Source: Chloroflexi bacterium UBA6077 | GTDB taxonomy: Bacteria > Chloroflexota > UBA6077 | DNA length: 64,000 nt | NCBI GenBank assembly: GCA_002436065.1 | Contig: DIXP01000065.1 | Location: 13,748 to 77,747 of the forward strand | Direction: 5' to 3' | Shown here: positions 8,411 through 16,024 of the stretch, piece by piece | Numbering within the stretch: position 1 is the stretch's first letter | Layout of the letters: every line of letters starts with the position of its first letter | Program-made: the position numbers and the translations under genes | The notes under the pieces: generated by a model | The model's input: only the letters and a program-made list of their open reading frames with translations | Told to the model about the DNA's origin: nothing | The model's database searches: none

Positions 8411-8499
8411 TGTAGCCGCAACCTTCAGGTTGCGCGTGGCGTGGTGGGCTAGAGGCGGGTTCGCCAACAGGTACGCGCAGGCTGAAGCCTGCGGCTACA
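8411..8499. repeat. 89-bp palindromic intergenic repeat between convergent genes
   Basis: Imperfect 27-nt inverted arms (8411-8437 and 8473-8499) begin TGTAGCCGCA and end TGCGGCTACA. A second, outer inverted pair (gcatccacc near 8385 and ggtggatgc near 8514) encloses them. It resembles a non-autonomous REP/MITE-type element and may also serve as a bidirectional terminator. Confidence 0.6.
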
Positions 8500-8527
8500 A
8501 TGTGCAACGACTCGGTGGATGCCGCAC

Positions 8528-11500
8528 TTACCGCGGTTCAATGGCGGGTTTGCGCCTGGCTACTCTCCCTCTCGCCCTGTGGCCGAGGTCGTCTACCAGG
8601 CTGTAGGCCACGGGGACGGCTATCAGGGTCAGCAGGGTGGAGGTTATCAGGCCGCCGATGACGCTGACCCCCATCGGCTGGCGAAGCTCTGAGCCCGCTC
8701 CGAAACCCGCCGCGACGGGGATCATGCCGAAGATCATCGCCATGGTGGTCATCAGGATCGGTCTAAGCCGAACGGGCCCCGCCTCAAGGATCGCGTCGCG
8801 GACGCCCAGTCCGTTTCGCCTCAACTGGTTGGTGAACTCCACCAGCAGGATGGAGTTCTTGGTTACCAGCCCCATCAGCAGGATCATGCCGATCAGGGCC
8901 AGCATGTCCAGGCTGAACCGGGCGGCGAGCAGCGCCACCAGCGCCCCTACAATGGAAAACGGCAGGGCGAGCATGATGGTGAAGGGGTGGACGTAGCTAC
9001 CGAATTGGGAGGCCAGGATCATGTAGACGAAGGCTACCGAGAGCACCATGGCAAGGGCCAGGGAACCGAACGCCTCGTCCATGTACTTGGCGTCGCCGGC
9101 CAGCCGGATGTGGGTGCCCTCCGGAAGGGCCATTGCAGCCGCAGCATCTTGAGCCTTTCCCAGCACGGGGCCCATGTCCCTGCCCACGAAGCCACCACCC
9201 ACGAGGATCTGCCGCTGGCGGTTCTGGCGATCGATGCGGTTGGGCTCCGTGGAGGCAACGGCCTCAGCCACCGCGGAGAGCGGCAGCGCCGTTCCAAGCT
9301 CGGTGAATACCGGCAGTTCTAGGATGCGTTCCGGGTCGCTCCTACCGGCCTCGTCGAGACGGACCAGGATATCGTAGTCCTTCTCCACATCCCGGTAGCT
9401 ACCCGCTATCTCCCCATTGATCAGGGTACGCACCGTGGCCCCAACCTGCGCCGTCGAGACCCCCAGGTCGGTGGCTCGGTCCCTGTCCAGGGTGATTACC
9501 CGTTCGGGACGACCCTCCTTCAGGGATCGGTCGACGTCGGTTACGCCGGGCACCTCTTTCAGCTTCGCCATCAGTTCGAGGGAGACGCTGTCTATCACCG
9601 CCAGGTCTGGGCCCTCCACACTGAACTGAATAGGCCTACCCCGAGCTGAACCCAACGATGATCCGCTACCGAACATCGCCGTGGTGGCCTGCTTTTCCAC
9701 AGCCACCCTGGCGCCGGTTACGGTGGAGGCCAGTTGAGGGCGGATCCGCTCGATGACCATGTCCGTCCGGCCAAGCGTTTTCAGCTTGACGAATATGGTG
9801 CTCTTGTCCACGGGGCCGTCCGTGGCCCCTATGCTGGAAAACAGCTGCTCCACCTCCGGATCCCTGAGCAGCACCCCCTCGGCCTCGCTGGTAGCCCGGT
9901 CTGTGTCCTGTAGACGGGCGCCCGAGGGCAGCTCGACGGTGACTCGGAACTCCCCCTGGTCCACCACCGGTAAGAACGCTTTGGACATCAGGGGCAGGGG
10001 AGCCAGGCTTGCCGCGAAGGCAGCGATTCCAACCAGTACAACCGTCTTGCGGTGGTCCAGCGACCAGGCCAACAGGGACCGGTAGCCCTGGTTCAGCTTT
10101 TCGAAGAACACCAGGAAGTGGCCGGCACTTGCTCTCTCGTGCCGCTGCGGACTGAGCTGGTGGAAGAGGTGGGCAGAGAGCATGGGAGCCAGGGTGAACG
10201 CCTCGATCAGGGAGAGCAACACTGCTACGACCACCGTGATGCCGAACTCTCTCATGAATTTGCCGGTCATGCCGCCGACGAAGGCGATTGGCAGGAAGAC
10301 GGCCACAATTGTCGAGGAAACCGCCAGGACCGCAAGGGCAATCTCAGCCGTCCCCCGGCCGGCCGCCACCTTTGGCTCCTCCCCCCTCTCCATGTGGCGG
10401 AAGATGTTCTCCCGGACGACTATGGCGTCGTCGATCAGCATGCCGATGGAGACCGAAAGGGCCATCAAGGTCACGATATTCAGGGTTATGCCCATGGAGT
10501 GGAGGATACCGAAGGTGCCGAACACCACCACCGGTAGGCCCGCCACGGTTACCAAGGTGTTGCGGAGGTCCCGGAAGAAGAGGTACACGACCATCGCCGC
10601 GAGGATGCCTCCAAGGAGCAGCGAGACCTGTACGTCATGCACCGACTGCTTGGTGAAGGTGGACTGGTCGGAGGCTATGCCGATGCGGATCTCGGGGTAC
10701 TGCCGGTGCAGCGACTCTATCTCCCGCTTGACCCCGTCCGCCACCTGCACCAGGTTGGTGCCCGATTGTTTTCGTACCTCTCCCACCACGGCATCCTGTC
10801 CGTTGAGCCTGGAGAGGGATCTGATCTCCTTGAAACCGTCGGAGATGCCGGCCAACTCTCTCAGCTTGACCGTGGTGCCGCGAAGGGTCGGGACGGAGAG
10901 GCTTCCCAACTGGTCCAGGGAGCGTACCCTCCCTTGTGTCCGTACCAGCTCCTCGGCTCCGCCGTCGGCAACGTGGCCCCCCGGCACGTCCAGGTTCTCC
11001 CCGCGGATTGCCTGGACTACCTGCATTGGGGAGACCCCGTATCCCTTGATCCGGTCCGACCTCAGCTCGACGTGGATCTCCCGAACGCGTCCGCCGGTCA
11101 CGTTGAGGGAGGCAACCCCGTTGACCCGTTCCAGCCGTGGCTTAATCACGTCGTCCACCAGGGTACGGAGTTGCTCGGGCGATCGTTTGCCGGATTCGTC
11201 GGCGACCGCGATGACCATTATCGCCGCGGCGTTCATGTCCATCTTCTCGATTAGCGGTTCCTCTATGTCAGCCGGGAGGCTGCCTCTGAGTGTGCTGATT
11301 CGATCCCGCACATCGTCGGTGGCCCTCTTGGCGTCGGTCTCCATGGAGAACTCCACAACCACGCTGGAAACGCTGTCCATGGATGTGGAACGCACGCTCT
11401 CAACGCCGTTCAGAGAGACCATCTGGTCCTCGATTGGCTTGGTTACTGACCGCTCGACCTCCTGTGGGTCGGCACCGGGATAGACGGTCCGGACCACCAC

Positions 11501-11713
11501 TATGGGGAGAGAGGCATCGGGGAGGAGGTCCATGGCCATGCGGGAGTAGAACAGCCCACCGGTGATCAGGACGGCCGCCACGACCATGGTGATGAAGACC
11601 GGCTGGTGGATGGATAGGTCGGATAGCCACATCTTCTGCTTGCGGGGAGAGGCCGCCAAGTCGGGGAGGTCGTGGTTGGGTTGTGGAGAGTCCGGGGGTT
11701 GATGCTGGGCCAT
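8528..11713 (-). CDS. RND-family efflux pump, AcrB/hydrophobic-amphiphilic type
   Basis: This 1061-aa protein has the twelve-helix RND layout with two large extracytoplasmic loops. Helix 4 contains the paired proton-relay aspartates (SIGMLIDDAIVVREN, about residue 415), and the N-terminal region has the canonical FYSRMAMDLLPDASLPIVVVRT. It would export drugs, solvents or lipophilic compounds using the proton gradient. The ATG overlaps the stop of marR (ATGA), so the two are co-translated. No adaptor or outer-membrane factor gene is nearby, which suggests the pump either works alone or in a cell with no typical outer membrane. Confidence 0.93.
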   Translation of the reverse strand: MAQHQPPDSPQPNHDLPDLAASPRKQKMWLSDLSIHQPVFITMVVAAVLITGGLFYSRMAMDLLPDASLPIVVVRTVYPGADPQEVERSVTKPIEDQMVSLNGVESVRSTSMDSVSSVVVEFSMETDAKRATDDVRDRISTLRGSLPADIEEPLIEKMDMNAAAIMVIAVADESGKRSPEQLRTLVDDVIKPRLERVNGVASLNVTGGRVREIHVELRSDRIKGYGVSPMQVVQAIRGENLDVPGGHVADGGAEELVRTQGRVRSLDQLGSLSVPTLRGTTVKLRELAGISDGFKEIRSLSRLNGQDAVVGEVRKQSGTNLVQVADGVKREIESLHRQYPEIRIGIASDQSTFTKQSVHDVQVSLLLGGILAAMVVYLFFRDLRNTLVTVAGLPVVVFGTFGILHSMGITLNIVTLMALSVSIGMLIDDAIVVRENIFRHMERGEEPKVAAGRGTAEIALAVLAVSSTIVAVFLPIAFVGGMTGKFMREFGITVVVAVLLSLIEAFTLAPMLSAHLFHQLSPQRHERASAGHFLVFFEKLNQGYRSLLAWSLDHRKTVVLVGIAAFAASLAPLPLMSKAFLPVVDQGEFRVTVELPSGARLQDTDRATSEAEGVLLRDPEVEQLFSSIGATDGPVDKSTIFVKLKTLGRTDMVIERIRPQLASTVTGARVAVEKQATTAMFGSGSSLGSARGRPIQFSVEGPDLAVIDSVSLELMAKLKEVPGVTDVDRSLKEGRPERVITLDRDRATDLGVSTAQVGATVRTLINGEIAGSYRDVEKDYDILVRLDEAGRSDPERILELPVFTELGTALPLSAVAEAVASTEPNRIDRQNRQRQILVGGGFVGRDMGPVLGKAQDAAAAMALPEGTHIRLAGDAKYMDEAFGSLALAMVLSVAFVYMILASQFGSYVHPFTIMLALPFSIVGALVALLAARFSLDMLALIGMILLMGLVTKNSILLVEFTNQLRRNGLGVRDAILEAGPVRLRPILMTTMAMIFGMIPVAAGFGAGSELRQPMGVSVIGGLITSTLLTLIAVPVAYSLVDDLGHRARGRVARRKPAIEPR

Positions 11714-12246
11714 CAGCGAGTGTCCTCTGGTCGCGGTTGTGGCTCGTGGGGGGCCCGGGACGTGGGCGAGTTGCCATTGTCCAATGGGTCGGCTCCGAGG
11801 GCGACGGCGGATCTCTGCATGTAGGATAGACCCTGCTCGACCACTCTGAGCTCTTCCAGACTGAGGCCGTCGAGGATATCCAGAAGCCGGTCGCGGTTTG
11901 CCTCCAGTAGCCGATTCGTCAGCCTCTTCCCTTCTGGGGTTGCCTTGAGCAGCACGACCCTGCGATCGTTCTGGTCCTCCAACCTGGCCACCAGTCCATT
12001 GCCGGCCAGGCGATCGACGATGCCGGTCAGGGTGGACAGGCTCATGCCCAGTGTTCCCGCTACCTGGCTAGCCGGCATTGCCTGGGGCAACCCAGCAAGA
12101 AACAGTACCTTGAACTGGGGCATGGTCAAGTCGACATCGGCCCAGTGGGGCATTCCACCGGCGCGTAGGAAGAGGTACAGGTGGTTCTCGACGTCCAGGA
12201 TGTGGCCCACCAACTGTTCGCGTGGGGCGCAAGCCTGGTCATTCAT
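11713..12246 (-). CDS. MarR-family transcriptional regulator
   Basis: This 177-aa protein has a MarR winged-helix core: LTMPQFKVLFLAGLPQA, a recognition helix region (SQVAGTLGMSLSTLTGIVDRL) and a wing (GLVARLEDQNDRRVVLLKAT). It is the first gene of a two-gene operon with the RND pump and most likely represses it until a ligand binds. GGAG lies 8 nt before the ATG. The palindrome at 12268-12284 is a good candidate for its operator. Confidence 0.92.
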   Translation of the reverse strand: MNDQACAPREQLVGHILDVENHLYLFLRAGGMPHWADVDLTMPQFKVLFLAGLPQAMPASQVAGTLGMSLSTLTGIVDRLAGNGLVARLEDQNDRRVVLLKATPEGKRLTNRLLEANRDRLLDILDGLSLEELRVVEQGLSYMQRSAVALGADPLDNGNSPTSRAPHEPQPRPEDTR

Positions 12247-12267
12247 GAAGTTTACTCCGCAACGAAT

Positions 12268-12284
12268 GTTTGTGTAACACGAAC
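12268..12284. promoter_or_regulatory. Candidate MarR operator upstream of marR
   Basis: A 17-bp near-perfect palindrome of the form GTTtGTGTaACACgAAC lies 22 bp upstream of the marR ATG. A TTGACC -35-like element (12290-12295, - strand) is 5 bp further upstream; the matching -10 is weak. Binding here would block transcription of marR and the pump. Confidence 0.45.
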
Positions 12285-12360
12285 TATCAGGTCAACGCAG
12301 AGCAGTCTACCTGTGGCTAATGGAAGAAGTCAAGCCTTTGTCGGGCTATGCGACGATCCC

Positions 12361-12404
12361 GAGGCGGTGGGAGGAGCAGCAGTCGCTGCTCCTCCCACCG
12401 CCTC
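12361..12404. terminator. 20-bp stem hairpin after the cytochrome bc genes
   Basis: Arms 12361-12380 and 12385-12404 pair perfectly around a 4-nt loop. It lies 51 bp beyond the cytochrome b stop codon and upstream of the marR promoter, so it probably ends the long respiratory transcript on the - strand. Confidence 0.65.
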
Positions 12405-12455
12405 GTGTGTGGGCTGATGGTGACCACGGTAGCTCTAAGTCCGAAGCCGCACAGT

Positions 12456-13643
12456 CTACTGATACGCCGCCCAGGTGAGGAAGGTTACCACGATGGCAGC
12501 CAGGAGCCCGCCGGCCATGATTATGGGGCGCCGCCTCGGCGAGCGCCACGGGGAGCGATCGTAAAGCGGCAGCAGCAGCAGGAGAGCCAGGCCGATGGCC
12601 GGGATTATGGCAGCTCCCACCCACTCCAACTCCCCCGGGAAGTACTTCAACATCTGGAACAGGAACATGAAGTACCACTCCGGGCGCGGGACGTAGGCCG
12701 TGTTGGTGGGGTCCGCGGGCGCCTCGGTGGGTATGCCTGCCGCCATCACCAGGGTGAAGACCACGATCAACACCAACGCCGCCACGATCATGTCCTCGGC
12801 GATGATGTAGGGCCAGAAGGTCTTACCCCTTTCCTTGAATCGCTCGTATTTCTGTTTGTACTCCTCCTTCTGAGAGGGTGGCTGCTCGTCTGCCTGCCGG
12901 TTCGTGAGGACCCGCTGGACGGATTGGATCCTCTCCCACAACCAGGGGGGTACGCTGATGCCGTGGTACACCACCAGGTAAAGGTGCACGCCGAGAAGCC
13001 CTGCCAGGGAGGCCGGCAGCAGCATGATGTGGAAGGCGTAGAAGCGAGTGAGGGTGAGGGCTCCCAGTTCGGTGCCTCCCCGCATTACCCGCAGCATCAG
13101 GTCACCCAGGAAGGGCAGGGTGCCGGGTATGCTGGTGCCCACCACCGTGGCCCAGTAGGCTTTCTCGTCCCATGGGAGCAGGTAGCCGGTGAAGGCGAAG
13201 CCGAGGGTCACAAGCAGCAGCCCGACGCCCACCATCCAGGTCATCTCCCTTGGGTACTTGTAGGCGCCCAGCATGAACACAGTGACCATGTGGAGCACTG
13301 CCAGCACCACCATGCCGCTGGCCGTCCAGTGGTGGATCCCTCGCACCACGGCCCCAAAGGGGACTTCGAACATGGTGAACTGGATGCTCTGGTAGGCGTG
13401 GTCGGGGCTGGGGGAGTAGTACACGGCCAGGAATAGCCCCGTGGCGGCCTGCAGGATGAAGGCAAACATGGTGGCGAAACCGAGTGTGTACAGCCAACCC
13501 ACCCCCACCGGCACCTTTCGGGCGAAGAAGGCGTTCCATGCCGGCACCACCCCCGATCGCCCCTCCAGCCATGCAAGGATTGGGTCCAGGAGCCGTTGCG
13601 TCCTGCCGGCAGGCTTCTGCTCTCCGGATGCTATGCTGCTCAT
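12456..13643 (-). CDS. Cytochrome b subunit of a bc-type complex, N- and C-terminal domains fused
   Basis: This 395-aa membrane protein carries heme-ligand histidines in helix B (HHWTASGMVVLAVLH) and helix D (FHIMLLPASLAGLLGVH, with 14 residues between the histidines as in b6-type proteins). It also has the C-terminal quinol-site PEWY (PRPEWYFMFLFQ). It passes electrons from quinol to the Rieske protein. I chose ATG 13643, which overlaps the rieske stop (ATGA); extra codons back to 13799 lie inside the Rieske gene in another frame. The fused length suggests a single-chain cytochrome b like many non-proteobacterial bc complexes. Confidence 0.92.
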   Translation of the reverse strand: MSSIASGEQKPAGRTQRLLDPILAWLEGRSGVVPAWNAFFARKVPVGVGWLYTLGFATMFAFILQAATGLFLAVYYSPSPDHAYQSIQFTMFEVPFGAVVRGIHHWTASGMVVLAVLHMVTVFMLGAYKYPREMTWMVGVGLLLVTLGFAFTGYLLPWDEKAYWATVVGTSIPGTLPFLGDLMLRVMRGGTELGALTLTRFYAFHIMLLPASLAGLLGVHLYLVVYHGISVPPWLWERIQSVQRVLTNRQADEQPPSQKEEYKQKYERFKERGKTFWPYIIAEDMIVAALVLIVVFTLVMAAGIPTEAPADPTNTAYVPRPEWYFMFLFQMLKYFPGELEWVGAAIIPAIGLALLLLLPLYDRSPWRSPRRRPIIMAGGLLAAIVVTFLTWAAYQ

Positions 13644-14161
13644 GCGACCTCCTTCTGGGGGATTCCCAGACGGAAATCCTGATAGCGGACCATGAGGTTT
13701 CCCCCTTCCACGCGCCACTCCAGGTTGTCCAGGGGCCTGGGGGGAGGGCCGCTCAGCACCTTCCCATCCAGGGAGTACCTCCCCGCGTGGCAGGGGCACA
13801 GGAATTCTTTCTGGCTTTCCACCCAGCTATAGGCGCAGCCGAGGTGAACGCAGCGGCCGTTGAGTACTGTGAAACCTTCCTGGCTGTTGCGTACCACCCA
13901 GATACCTTTGGCCTCCTGGCGCTCTATCCACCCGTCACGTATTGTCACGGTGACGGTGGCGGCCTTCGGCTGCCCCAGGGGGTAATCCCCAATGGGGCCC
14001 GCGGGGGACCAAATGGCCTCGCGCTGCTTCAGCGTCGGCAGGACTAGAGACCCGACCAGAGGGATGCCCAGAGCCACGCTGATGAACCCCCCCAGGGCGA
14101 AATTGAGATAGGTTAGAAAGGTGCGACGGTCCACCCGCTTCTCAGAGTTCTCGTTCTGCAT
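13640..14161 (-). CDS. Rieske [2Fe-2S] subunit of the bc complex
   Basis: This 173-aa protein has an N-terminal membrane anchor behind a twin-arginine-like stretch (DRRTFLTYLNFALGG). The two Rieske cluster motifs are CVHLGC and CPCHAGRYS, separated by the usual spacing. It carries electrons from the cytochrome b quinol site to c-type cytochromes on the outer face of the membrane. It sits between a diheme-free small cytochrome c gene and cytochrome b, whose start overlaps its stop. Confidence 0.95.
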   Translation of the reverse strand: MQNENSEKRVDRRTFLTYLNFALGGFISVALGIPLVGSLVLPTLKQREAIWSPAGPIGDYPLGQPKAATVTVTIRDGWIERQEAKGIWVVRNSQEGFTVLNGRCVHLGCAYSWVESQKEFLCPCHAGRYSLDGKVLSGPPPRPLDNLEWRVEGGNLMVRYQDFRLGIPQKEVA

Positions 14162-14177
14162 CGTCGTCCTCGTAATC

Positions 14178-14627
14178 CTAGTTGGGAGGGGCTCCAGCTT
14201 CGATCCACAACGTGAGGTTCCGCAGTTCCTGCTGAGTCAGCCGCTTCTCGCCGTGAGGCATCCGGATGGTGGGGTCCACCGATCCCTCCAGGGCGGACAT
14301 TAGTGTGCTGCGGCTGGGAGAGCCGGGCACGATCACCGGTCCATGCTGGGTGCCCTTCATCGCGCCCTCGTAGCTGTCAAGCCTCAGGCCGTTGTCCGCC
14401 CTGGCCTTGCCGTGGCAGCTTATGCAGTTCTGGTCGAAGATGGACTGAATGTCCTGGGCATAGTGGCCGACCCAGACCGTCTTGCTCACAACTGCAGGTT
14501 GAGTGGGAGGTGCGGCGCTTCGTTGGTCCGCAATGGGTGCGGACTGACACCCTGCCAGGGCCAGTCCCAGCAGCGCCAGACAGCACATACCGGGGACACG
14601 TCTGGCCCAATGCCTCGGTGATCTCAT
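14178..14627 (-). CDS. c-type cytochrome lipoprotein
   Basis: This 149-aa protein has a signal peptide with lipobox (GLALAGC), one heme-binding CISCH and a likely axial Met in RMPHGEKRLTQQELRNL. The domain looks like the small cytochrome class often attached to planctomycete-type proteins (LRLDSYEGAMKGTQHG). It is 17 bp upstream of the Rieske gene and is probably the membrane-tethered electron acceptor of the bc complex. GGGGAG precedes the ATG. Confidence 0.85.
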   Translation of the reverse strand: MRSPRHWARRVPGMCCLALLGLALAGCQSAPIADQRSAAPPTQPAVVSKTVWVGHYAQDIQSIFDQNCISCHGKARADNGLRLDSYEGAMKGTQHGPVIVPGSPSRSTLMSALEGSVDPTIRMPHGEKRLTQQELRNLTLWIEAGAPPN

Positions 14628-14640
14628 GGCGCGTCTCCCC

Positions 14641-15123
14641 CTACCTCAAGGACTGCACGTAGGCGATTATGTCGTTCAGTTGCTGATCGCTGATCCTGCT
14701 TGCCGGGAAGGCCGGCATCCCTCCGCCACCGTTGCGGACCTGTCTCGTTATCTGATCGGCAGTAAGGTTTCGGCCTCTCAACGCGGGGCCATTGCCCTGG
14801 TTGCCTCCTGGGTGGCAGCCGCCGCAGTTCTGGTCGAAGGCGACCTTTCCTGCGGCTACGTCTCCCGTACCTGCCGCGGCCGGGGTGCCAGTCTTGGTTG
14901 CGGGTGTCCCCCCTGCCCCAGGAGTTGTGGCTGCTGCGGCAGGCTTGGTAGGCGCGGCCGCGGCGGTTGGAGCGACCGCAGCCGTCGGTGCTGCCGCGGG
15001 TTGAGTGGCCGCGGCCTTCGGTGCCGCCGTCGGGGTTGGCTGGGCGGCCGGCGCACAAGCCACAATCAAGGCCATGACGGATGCAAATACGGTAGTCGCC
15101 AGTAGAGCCTCTTCCCTAGCCAT
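14641..15123 (-). CDS. c-type cytochrome with a long Ala/Pro/Thr linker
   Basis: This 160-aa protein has a short hydrophobic N-terminus with a possible lipobox (ALIVACAP), an approximately 65-residue Ala/Pro/Thr-rich linker and a C-terminal monoheme domain (NCGGCHPGGNQGNGPALRG, axial Met in GGMPAFP). The linker would let the heme swing between the bc complex and the oxidase. It lies between coxC and the second cytochrome gene in one co-directional run. Confidence 0.88.
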   Translation of the reverse strand: MAREEALLATTVFASVMALIVACAPAAQPTPTAAPKAAATQPAAAPTAAVAPTAAAAPTKPAAAATTPGAGGTPATKTGTPAAAGTGDVAAGKVAFDQNCGGCHPGGNQGNGPALRGRNLTADQITRQVRNGGGGMPAFPASRISDQQLNDIIAYVQSLR

Positions 15124-15171
15124 GTTTCCCTCCGTGTCTGTCGAGTTCGAGATGGTCTCGGGGACATCCCC

Positions 15172-15756
15172 CTAGACCAGGTACAGGACGGTGAACACCG
15201 CTACCCAGACGGCGTCCACGAAGTGCCAGTACAGGGCTGCTGCCTCCAGCCCTGGATGACGTCCAGGGAGGTGTGGCCTCAGGCTCACCTTTGCCAGCAC
15301 CAGCACCAGGAGCAGCAGCCCCGCGAAGACGTGGGCGCCGTGGAAGCCGGTGAGGGTGAAGAAGCTGCTGCCCAGCAGGCCGCTGCTGAGTCCAAAGCCG
15401 GCGTGGGTGTACTCGAATGCCTGCCCGAGGAGGAACGCCCCTCCCAGGACGATGGTGGCCACGACACCCCCCTTCATCATCAGATCGTCGCCCTGGCGAA
15501 GGCTGGCCACGGCGCCGTGCATGGTCAGGCCGCTGGCCAGCAGCACGACCGTGTTGGCGGCGGGCAGCAACAGGTCCAGATCCGGGCTGTTGGGGGGAGG
15601 CCAGGCTCCGCTTCGCAACCGGAGATACAGGTAGGAGGCGATCAGTATTCCGAAGAAGAGCGCCTCCGTAGCTATGAAGACCCACAGCGCGAGGATCGCC
15701 GGATGCAGACGTGTCGCGAAGGGCTCGTACCCGCGAGTTGCTACTCTTGCAGCCAT
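15172..15756 (-). CDS. coxC: Cytochrome c oxidase subunit III
   Basis: This 194-aa membrane protein has the five-helix form of subunit III found in caa3/quinol oxidases. Family marks include WVFIATEALFFGILIASYLYLR, FTLTGFHGAHVFAGL and the C-terminal YWHFVDAVWVAVFTVLY. It stabilises subunit I. ATG 15756 was chosen because it is 8 bp after the preceding stop and has a gtaaggga site; an upstream codon at 15810 would overlap that gene. Confidence 0.93.
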   Translation of the reverse strand: MAARVATRGYEPFATRLHPAILALWVFIATEALFFGILIASYLYLRLRSGAWPPPNSPDLDLLLPAANTVVLLASGLTMHGAVASLRQGDDLMMKGGVVATIVLGGAFLLGQAFEYTHAGFGLSSGLLGSSFFTLTGFHGAHVFAGLLLLVLVLAKVSLRPHLPGRHPGLEAAALYWHFVDAVWVAVFTVLYLV

Positions 15757-15764
15757 GCCTTCCC

Positions 15765-16010
15765 TTACCCCTTGTGGATGTGTTCCTGTTCGGAAGTCCA
15801 GGGCTCCCACAGCCAGCCGACCACCGAGGACAGCACTATCAGGGCGCCCAGGACGACAAGCGCTATGTGGATGATGAGGCCCAGCCCCACAAGCAGCAGC
15901 CCAAGGGACAGTATGGGTGGCCAGAGACTGTGTTCAGACAGGGCATGCTCCTCGGAGGTCGTCTCGATGACTGGCAGTACCGCTGCTGTTATTCCCTGCT
16001 CCCTATCCAT
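15765..16010 (-). CDS. Small cytochrome c oxidase subunit IV-like membrane protein
   Basis: This 81-aa protein has two membrane helices (LWPPILSLGLLLVGLGLIIH and LVVLGALIVLSSVVGWLW) and ends in a charged EQEHIHKG. Position and size match the small subunit IV/CtaF of caa3 oxidases between subunits I and III. ATG 16010 is preceded by ggagg at a good distance; the in-frame TTG at 16016 is too close to it. Confidence 0.75.
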   Translation of the reverse strand: MDREQGITAAVLPVIETTSEEHALSEHSLWPPILSLGLLLVGLGLIIHIALVVLGALIVLSSVVGWLWEPWTSEQEHIHKG

Positions 16011-16024
16011 TCTCAACCTCCTCT

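Noticed and set aside
10182..11483. Long open frame opposite the RND pump gene
   Set aside because: It is antisense to a strongly conserved RND coding sequence and has a low-complexity Ser/Thr/Arg composition typical of such shadows.
12456..13799. Cytochrome b starting at 13799
   Set aside because: The extra 52 residues fall within the Rieske gene in another frame and look like a translation of that sequence.
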